From the NCBI GenBank assembly GCA_036268455.1, contig DATAUD010000009.1, forward strand, positions 1 through 64,000: 64,000 nt of DNA. The letters run 5' to 3'. Under the pieces are notes generated by a model. It was not told the DNA's origin, made no database searches, and worked only from the letters and a program-made list of their open reading frames with translations. Numbering within the stretch: the stretch's first letter is position 1; the number at the start of each line of letters is the position of its first letter. Shown one piece after another: positions 57,706 to 64,000 of the stretch. This stretch comes from DATAUD01 sp036268455 (GTDB lineage Bacteria; Verrucomicrobiota; Verrucomicrobiia; Limisphaerales; Palsa-1400). The position numbers and the translations under genes were made by a program.

Positions 57706-59639
57706 TGAAATCTTTGATAAGCCTTTTCGGCGGACTTGCGGGTTGCGGAATTGAGGGACATTGCCAACACTTTTTTCAGCGCCGCGCCAGCTTCCTCGGA
57801 TTGTGTTTTGGAAATGGAGCCGGCGATATGGATCACGGCTTGCGCGGCCTCGGAACGGACGGATTTGTCATCCAACATCGGCGTCACCAAGGCAAGGGAT
57901 TGGTCATTCGGGACGGCCTCGAGGCCCGAAAGGACGAGGCGCTTTTGGGCGGTATCGAGGGGGGTGTCGAGAATCGTCTTGAAGATTTCGATTTTCTTCT
58001 CCGCCGGCAGTTTGACGGCCTCTTCGCGCACAGCCAGACGCACGCAACCCCCGATGGCAACGGTTCGGAACCGCTTCTCAGGATCACTGCACGCGACCTT
58101 GAGCATATCCGGCAGAAGCTCGCTGTCGTGTGTGTCGCACAAGGCGTCGATGGCGGCTTCGCGGACATCTGGGCTGGGGTCAGCCATGGAGGCGCGCAAC
58201 GCGTCGCGCACCGAGGCGTCGGTGAGTCCGCTGCAAATCGGCAGCAGGGCGAGGCGGGTTTGGACTGGCCCGGTCTTCACGGCGTTTATCAGGGATTGAA
58301 CGTCCCATTGCGCGCCTTGCGATTCGAGCCGCTGGGAAATGGAGCCGAGAGCGCCGGCGGCGCCCGAACGGCGGTCGTCGCTCGTGGTTTGAACGACGAT
58401 TTGCAACAGGTCGGGAACCTGCTCCGCGCCACCCAGCGTCCCGAGCGCCTGGAAGGAAGCGGAACTGATGGCGTCGTCGTCGGCGCGAGCGAGTTGGAGA
58501 ATTGTGGGAGCGACGGAAGCGTCGCCACGGTCACCAAGCGCGCGAATGATTTCCAGACGGACCTTGGGGGAATCATCCGAAAGCGCGGCCATCAAGGCTT
58601 GTGTGACCGGGCCGTGGCGTAGGTCGTCCAGCGATTGGCGGGCGGCAGTTCGCTCCGCGCCGGTGGAATTCGCGGCGCACTTTGCGAGCACAACGGCCAC
58701 CGATTGGTCTCCTAAATCGCCCAGGGCCGTAATTGCCGCTTCGCGGACGGCGGGATCGGAACTTGCCACCAATTGGGCGACGGGGGCGGAGACGGAAGGA
58801 TCGCCGCGCTGGCCCAGGCATTGGAGCAGCGAGATTTGAACGGGCACCGGCGCGTTCGCAAGCAAACCGGCCAGTTGCGTTGTCACGTCGGGGCCGGGCA
58901 TTTTGAGGGCGAGTTCCAAAGCGGCGCCTTGCGTCGGCGAATCACCGCTTGCTATGGCCTTCATCATCAACGGAATCCCTCGTGAGCCGGAGGCCAGGAT
59001 TATGCCGCGATAGGACGCAAGCGCGATTCCGTCGGATTTCTCGTGATCATAAAGCTGGCGGAAAATTTTCAACGCGGCGGAGTTGTCACCGTTTGCCAGA
59101 AGCCGGTTTGCGCAAGACAGGAGGGAGTCAACTTCCGCTTCGTGAAGTACCCCTGTTCCGGAGGGCAGGGCGTGTTCCAAAGACTTGAGCGATTTTGGCC
59201 CGCCAATATGGCCCAGGCCCTCGGCCGCCGCTACCGCCACCGCTGAATCCGAATTTCCCAGCAACTTTGAAAGAGCGCCGACCGCCGTCGGATCGCGGCG
59301 CTTGGCCAGGGAATTGACGATTCCCACCTGGTTCGAGCCGGATGTTTGCGGCAGCGCATTCAAAAGCCCTTTCTCCGCTTCCGACCCGGGAAGGGATTCC
59401 AGAACATACCGCGCCGAGTGCGACAGATCGTTGTCGGTCAAAAGCGCAGTCAGCGCCGGAACCGAACGCGCTGTGACGACGCGCTTAAGACTCGCGCATG
59501 CGGCCGCCTTTTCGCGCACGGATGAAGTCCCGGATTGTAAAACGCCGATGAGTTGGGATTCGTCGACGGGGCTGGGGTCTTGCGCGGCGGCAAGGCCGGC
59601 AATGCAGCACCCAAGTAAAACAGCGAAAGTTCTTTTCAT
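57702..59639 (-). CDS. Exported HEAT-repeat protein
   Basis: The 645-residue protein has a signal peptide (ending G-L-A-A-A) and at least ten HEAT repeats, with recurrent units such as D-P-A-V-R-E-A-A-I-T-A-L-G-D-L-G. Each forms two antiparallel helices, giving a curved protein-binding scaffold. Related proteins occur beside secreted oxidoreductases in Verrucomicrobia and Planctomycetes. It sits 14 bases after the Gfo/Idh/MocA gene and overlaps the discoidin gene, so the three are probably one transcript. Confidence 0.88.
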   Translation of the reverse strand: MKRTFAVLLGCCIAGLAAAQDPSPVDESQLIGVLQSGTSSVREKAAACASLKRVVTARSVPALTALLTDNDLSHSARYVLESLPGSEAEKGLLNALPQTSGSNQVGIVNSLAKRRDPTAVGALSKLLGNSDSAVAVAAAEGLGHIGGPKSLKSLEHALPSGTGVLHEAEVDSLLSCANRLLANGDNSAALKIFRQLYDHEKSDGIALASYRGIILASGSRGIPLMMKAIASGDSPTQGAALELALKMPGPDVTTQLAGLLANAPVPVQISLLQCLGQRGDPSVSAPVAQLVASSDPAVREAAITALGDLGDQSVAVVLAKCAANSTGAERTAARQSLDDLRHGPVTQALMAALSDDSPKVRLEIIRALGDRGDASVAPTILQLARADDDAISSASFQALGTLGGAEQVPDLLQIVVQTTSDDRRSGAAGALGSISQRLESQGAQWDVQSLINAVKTGPVQTRLALLPICSGLTDASVRDALRASMADPSPDVREAAIDALCDTHDSELLPDMLKVACSDPEKRFRTVAIGGCVRLAVREEAVKLPAEKKIEIFKTILDTPLDTAQKRLVLSGLEAVPNDQSLALVTPMLDDKSVRSEAAQAVIHIAGSISKTQSEEAGAALKKVLAMSLNSATRKSAEKAYQRFQ

Positions 59640-59653
59640 GTCAATTCTAATAA

Positions 59654-60970
59654 TCAGGCGTTCCAGGGCGGGCGTTTGGCGATGGACAACATTCGATTTG
59701 CCTCGTCATCGCCGGGAAATTGTTCGGCCACGGGGTCCCACTTGAGGGGGCGTTTTAATTGTTTGACGACGCCGCCCAGCAACACCGCGCTGGAGGAGCG
59801 ATGGGCGATTTCCACGGGGCAAATCGTCCGCTGGCGCGTGCGGATACATTCGAGGAAATTCCCAGAGTGGCTGTTGCTATGGTAAAGATGAACTTCGTCC
59901 GGGCGCAATGGTTCACGCACGATGTCCGGCGGGTCGGAAACCAAATTGTCGCGGTCAACGGCGATGCGGCCCGATGAACCGACAAAGCAAGCGCCGCCAT
60001 CCGCGCCCACAGGCTCGCCAGGGTAGGGCTTGCCGTAAACGACCACGCCGCTTGGGTACTTGTAACAGGAGCGATCTTTTTCCAGCCACAAATCCGTCGG
60101 GCCGGTTTCATCGGCGTCGGCGGCCCATTGAATGATGTCATAGTGGTGCTGGCCCCAATTGAGTTCGCCAATGTCAAACCGATGCGGTCCGTAGATGCCA
60201 TCGTAAGGGAAAAACGGCGCCGGGCCGAGGTAAAGGTCCCAGTCGAATGTTTCCGGCACGGGTTTGCCGGGGGCAAAGAGCGTTGGCCAATAAACGCCGC
60301 CGCCATCGCGATAACCGTAAATTTCCTGGAGTTTGCCGATGCGTCCGCTGCGGACAAATTCGCAAGCCAGCCGAAATTTTCCGCCATATTCGCTGCGCTG
60401 CTGAGTTCCCGCTTGATAGACGCGGCCATAACGCTGGACGGCGGATTTGATCGCCTGCGCTTCCTTGATGGTGACAGCGGAAGGTTTCTCACAGTAAATG
60501 TCTTTGCCGGCCTGCGCGGCCATGATGACCATCGTGGCGTGCCAGTGCGCTGGAGTGGCGATCAACACGGCATCGATGTCGGAACGGTCGAGGACTTCGC
60601 GGAAATCCCTGTAGGCCTTGCATGCGGTATAATTACCTTCGCCATGGACATCGCGGTAATGGTCGTTGACCTTGGCGGCGCGCGATTCCCGGCGGTCGCG
60701 CCAGACGTCGCAGACGGCGAGCACCTGGCACTCCTTGCGCCCGGTGTAGCCGCCGGCAACGTAAGTCCAGGCGCCGCCCAGAAGGTGGCCGGAACCCTGT
60801 CCGCCGACACCGATGAAACCCATTGTGATGCGTTCACTCGGCGCAATGGCGCCATTGCGTCCGAGAACCGACGCAGGAAGAATGGCTGGGGCCGCCACCG
60901 CCACCGCCGCCGCCACTGCGCTTCCGGTTCGTTTAAGGAAGCGCCGGCGGCTGATCAGGTTAGATTTCAT
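59654..60970 (-). CDS. Tat-exported Gfo/Idh/MocA family oxidoreductase
   Basis: The 438-residue protein has a twin-arginine signal (S-R-R-R-F-L-K-R) and an NAD-binding Rossmann fold with G-F-I-G-V-G-G-Q-G-S-G. The family catalytic motif appears as C-E-K-P-S-A. Members oxidise or reduce sugars and related polyols, often in glycan breakdown. The ATG at 60970 lies just before the Tat motif; the open frame continues upstream without a signal-like sequence. It heads a three-gene group with HEAT and discoidin proteins. The substrate is unknown. Confidence 0.92.
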   Translation of the reverse strand: MKSNLISRRRFLKRTGSAVAAAVAVAAPAILPASVLGRNGAIAPSERITMGFIGVGGQGSGHLLGGAWTYVAGGYTGRKECQVLAVCDVWRDRRESRAAKVNDHYRDVHGEGNYTACKAYRDFREVLDRSDIDAVLIATPAHWHATMVIMAAQAGKDIYCEKPSAVTIKEAQAIKSAVQRYGRVYQAGTQQRSEYGGKFRLACEFVRSGRIGKLQEIYGYRDGGGVYWPTLFAPGKPVPETFDWDLYLGPAPFFPYDGIYGPHRFDIGELNWGQHHYDIIQWAADADETGPTDLWLEKDRSCYKYPSGVVVYGKPYPGEPVGADGGACFVGSSGRIAVDRDNLVSDPPDIVREPLRPDEVHLYHSNSHSGNFLECIRTRQRTICPVEIAHRSSSAVLLGGVVKQLKRPLKWDPVAEQFPGDDEANRMLSIAKRPPWNA

Positions 60971-60979
60971 GCTTGAATT

Positions 60980-61008
60980 AACTATCGTAATGGACGCGGC
61001 GTTTGCAA
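60980..61008 (-). promoter_or_regulatory. Promoter-like pair before the oxidoreductase gene
   Basis: Minus strand: -35 TTGCAA (61003-61008), a 17-base spacer, -10-like ATAGTT (60980-60985), then nine bases to the ATG. The layout repeats that seen upstream of several other genes here. Confidence 0.4.
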
Positions 61009-61036
61009 AACCCATTCACTCAAAGCCGCCGGCTTG

Positions 61037-61906
<870 letters not shown>

Positions 61907-62000
61907 ACGAGGGCGATAATGCGCGTCAAAATGTTTGAGAACATGATTAATGATGAGAATTTAACAGGATTCTGAAAACAGGGAAAGTCGGATAATGATA

Positions 62001-62690
62001 TTACAGGGGGCGGCGATGCGCCGGGGACGGCCCGCCAAGGTATTTTACCACGGCTTCTGTCCGGCATTTGACGTGCAATTTCTCGTAGATGCGCTGCACG
62101 TAGGTTCGTATGGTTCCCAGATGAAGGTCCATCTGCGCCGCTATCTCCTTGTAGGCGCAACCTTGCGAAAGCAACTCCAGCACCTGCTGTTCCCGCCCTG
62201 ATAGATGCGTCTTTAACTCCGCGGTCGTTCCGGACGGCTTGAACGCCTGCACTACCTTTCTGGCGATGTGGCTCGTCATCGGCGAACCTCCCTGCTGAAT
62301 CTCCATGATCGCTTCCAGCAATTTCTCCGGCCGCGTGCTCTTGAGCAGGTAACCGCACGCCCCGGCGGCCAGGGCGTCGAACACCTGGTTGGTGTCCTCA
62401 TAGACTGTCAACATCATGATTTGCAGGCCGGGCATCAGGGGGGCCAATTGCCGGACGCATTCGATTCCGTTCATCCCGGGGAGGTTGATGTCAACAATCG
62501 CAATTTTAGGTTGGACTTTCGGAATCACCTCCAGCGCTTCCTCCGCTGACGCGCAGGCGCCGAGGCACTTGAACCCGGGGCTGGCATCGATGTAACCGCT
62601 GATGCTTTCCCGCAACTCGGCGTCGTCCTCCACAATGCAGACGGTGATGTTCATTCTCGCACGGGATTCTATGCGCGGCGCGGCTTTCAT
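62001..62690 (-). CDS. NarL/FixJ-family response regulator
   Basis: The protein (229 residues from 62690) has a receiver domain with acidic pocket E21-D22-D23 and phospho-acceptor D67 (I-V-D-I-N-L-P-G-M-N-G). It ends in a LuxR-type HTH (about 165-225) with L-S-G-R-E-Q-Q-V-L-E-L-L and Y-V-Q-R-I-Y-E-K-L. It should be phosphorylated by the adjacent kinase and bind DNA. The ATG at 62690 lies one base past the kinase stop. A later start at 62654 (M-N-I-T-V) would match the usual N-terminus better. Confidence 0.9.
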   Translation of the reverse strand: MKAAPRIESRARMNITVCIVEDDAELRESISGYIDASPGFKCLGACASAEEALEVIPKVQPKIAIVDINLPGMNGIECVRQLAPLMPGLQIMMLTVYEDTNQVFDALAAGACGYLLKSTRPEKLLEAIMEIQQGGSPMTSHIARKVVQAFKPSGTTAELKTHLSGREQQVLELLSQGCAYKEIAAQMDLHLGTIRTYVQRIYEKLHVKCRTEAVVKYLGGPSPAHRRPL

Positions 62691-62691
62691 G

Positions 62692-64000
62692 TTAGTCGGA
62701 TAAATGGATGACGGCATACGGCACGATCAACCGCACGCAGGTTCCCTGGCCCGGCACGCTCGTGATCTCGCAACGTCCCTGGATGGCGGCAAGCCGTTGA
62801 TTCAGGTTTTCAAGGCCGTGGCTGATCCTGCCCGTGCCGAGGCCGTTTTGAACCGCCGGCGCCATACCGCGCCCATCATCTGAAATGCGAATCTCAAAAC
62901 TATCGGGACCGGTGGCGATCTGAATTTCAGCGCGCGATGCTTCTGAATGTTTAAGGACATTGTTGAGCGCCTCTTTCACCGCAAGGAAGATATTGTGGCG
63001 CACATCCGTTGAAAGGCGGCAGTGCGGCAGGCTGGCCGGAATGACGAATTTGCACCGAATCGGGCTGTCCTCGAAAAACCCGGTCGCGTAGCGGCAGACG
63101 TAGGTTGCCAGATCATCAAGGTTGTCATTTTTCGGGTCAACGGCCCATACGATTTCGTCCAGCGAAAAAACCATGTCGCGCGCCGTTTGCGCCATTTTTT
63201 CAATGTGCCCGGCCGCTTCGGAATTGTCGTGCAGCCGTCGGCGGGCCATCGCGCCCTGGAAGGAAATGCGCGTCAGTTTCGCCCCCAATTCATCGTGCAT
63301 GTCCCGGGCGATGCGGGTGCGTTCCAATTCAATCGCGTGGCGTTGCTGCATCTGTTGGAGTTTGCGGAGCATCCTGCGGCGTGTGGCGTAGCGGGCGGAG
63401 CCGCCAATCGCGCCAACAATCGCCAAGACGCACACCGTCAAAAACCACCATGTTTCCCAAAAATGGGGCAACAACTCGAGTTGCAGCGAAGCGGCATCCG
63501 GGCTCCACCCCCCGTCATTATTGCACGCGGTCACCTCAAACGAATATGCGCCGGGGCGAAGGTTGGCATAATAGGCCACCCGGCGGTTGTCCGCTTCGAC
63601 CCAATCGGAATCCACTCCATCCAGTTTGTATTTGAATCGTATGCGCTCGGGCGTCGGGATTCCAAGGCCGGTGTAATGAATTTCCAGTTCCCGATGGCCA
63701 GGCGGGATTCGCACCGAAACTTTCGGCGCAATGTCGGAAAGGGCTTTGTCGATCGGAAACCACGGCTTGCCGTCAAGCACCAGTTGCTCGATATACACCG
63801 ACGGCAGCGAATTGTTGATGTGTATCGCTCTCGGATCAAGCGCCGCCACGCCGTCGCTTGTCGCAAACCAAAGCCGCCCGTCCCGGGTCTTCCATGCCCC
63901 GGGTTTGCCGGTGCTGCACAGCGCGCTGGCCATGCCGTCGTTGCGCCCGTACGCAATGCTGGCGACTTTTTTGGTTCGCCGCGCGTCCACCGAATCAAAA
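62692..64000 (-). CDS. Sensor histidine kinase with propeller and Y_Y_Y domain (3' part; gene runs off the right edge)
   Basis: The visible part (~436 residues) ends a larger hybrid sensor. It begins with the last propeller blade (D-G-R-L-W-F-A-T-S-D-G-V-A). A Y_Y_Y-like beta domain (Y-K-L-D-G-V-D-S-D-W) follows, then one membrane helix. A HisKA_3-type region comes next, with the phospho-acceptor His in R-D-M-H-D-E-L-G, and a HATPase domain with N-N-V-L-K-H-S and D-D-G-R-G-M. The N-terminal propeller lies outside the window. It pairs with the response regulator, one base apart. The input signal is likely periplasmic. Confidence 0.92.
   Translation of the reverse strand, partial: FDSVDARRTKKVASIAYGRNDGMASALCSTGKPGAWKTRDGRLWFATSDGVAALDPRAIHINNSLPSVYIEQLVLDGKPWFPIDKALSDIAPKVSVRIPPGHRELEIHYTGLGIPTPERIRFKYKLDGVDSDWVEADNRRVAYYANLRPGAYSFEVTACNNDGGWSPDAASLQLELLPHFWETWWFLTVCVLAIVGAIGGSARYATRRRMLRKLQQMQQRHAIELERTRIARDMHDELGAKLTRISFQGAMARRRLHDNSEAAGHIEKMAQTARDMVFSLDEIVWAVDPKNDNLDDLATYVCRYATGFFEDSPIRCKFVIPASLPHCRLSTDVRHNIFLAVKEALNNVLKHSEASRAEIQIATGPDSFEIRISDDGRGMAPAVQNGLGTGRISHGLENLNQRLAAIQGRCEITSVPGQGTCVRLIVPYAVIHLSD

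Overview
The window looks like the chromosome of a free-living verrucomicrobial bacterium, close to the Pedosphaera/Limisphaerales type. This is an inference from gene content and style: G+C-rich coding sequence, many TTG and GTG starts, few strong ribosome-binding sites, ribosomal proteins with Ala/Pro/Lys tails, prepilin-like secreted proteins, HEAT and discoidin proteins beside a Tat-exported Gfo/Idh/MocA oxidoreductase, and hybrid kinases of the two-component-propeller type. No tRNA, rRNA, CRISPR array, transposase or integrase was seen.

Layout. 1-7.3 kb (+ strand): MFS transporter, MoeB-rhodanese fusion, rsmH, HIT hydrolase, then phoH-ybeY-DUF502-recO, mostly overlapping by a few bases. 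7.3-11.8 kb: a one-gene island on the opposite strand. It encodes a 1304-residue protein with an Mrr-like nuclease, a STAND-type P-loop ATPase and a long helical C-terminus, the architecture of Avs antiviral sensors. It lies between the intact recO 3' end (7227-7292) and a second, diverged copy of that 3' end (11763-11828) just before the rhomboid gene. This is the arrangement left when an element inserts at the end of a conserved gene and replaces that end.

12.8-26.2 kb: rhomboid protease, then a long ribosomal cluster: rplB-rpsS-rplV-rpsC-rplP-rpmC-rpsQ-rplN-rplX-rplE-rpsN-rpsH-rplF-rplR-rpsE-rplO-secY-map-infA-rpmJ-rpsM-rpsK-rpsD-rpoA-rplQ. The usual first genes of the S10 operon (rpsJ, rplC, rplD, rplW) and rpmD are absent here.

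26.2-32.4 kb (- strand): a probable bufferin-type RiPP operon. It has a Cys-rich precursor (bufA-like), a DUF692/MNIO enzyme, a DUF2063 partner and a DoxX membrane protein, and continues into a secreted HExxH protein and a secreted M16 peptidase. The first four genes fit a copper-binding modified peptide. The two peptidases are an unusual extension.

32.5-48.9 kb: bioB, an M14-like peptidase and signal peptidase I (+); an FGE-like protein and a TPM-TPM-LemA set (-); hemC-hemA-ccsA-like (-); two tandem subtilisin-like proteins (-); a DUF192 lipoprotein and nadE (+); a zinc-finger membrane protein and a GNAT acetyltransferase (+). 48.9-53.5 kb: SIMPL-domain protein and B12-dependent ribonucleotide reductase (-), then an 848-base gap with a thioredoxin-like gene fragment. 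53.5-64 kb: a cupredoxin/Ig-like secreted protein, a beta-propeller protein, the discoidin-HEAT-oxidoreductase group, a prepilin-like protein, and a response regulator with a sensor kinase that runs off the right edge.

A recurring feature is a promoter-like -35/-10 pair only 6-11 bases before the start codon (HIT, bioB, lemA, an S8 peptidase, GNAT and oxidoreductase genes), suggesting leaderless or very short-leader transcripts.
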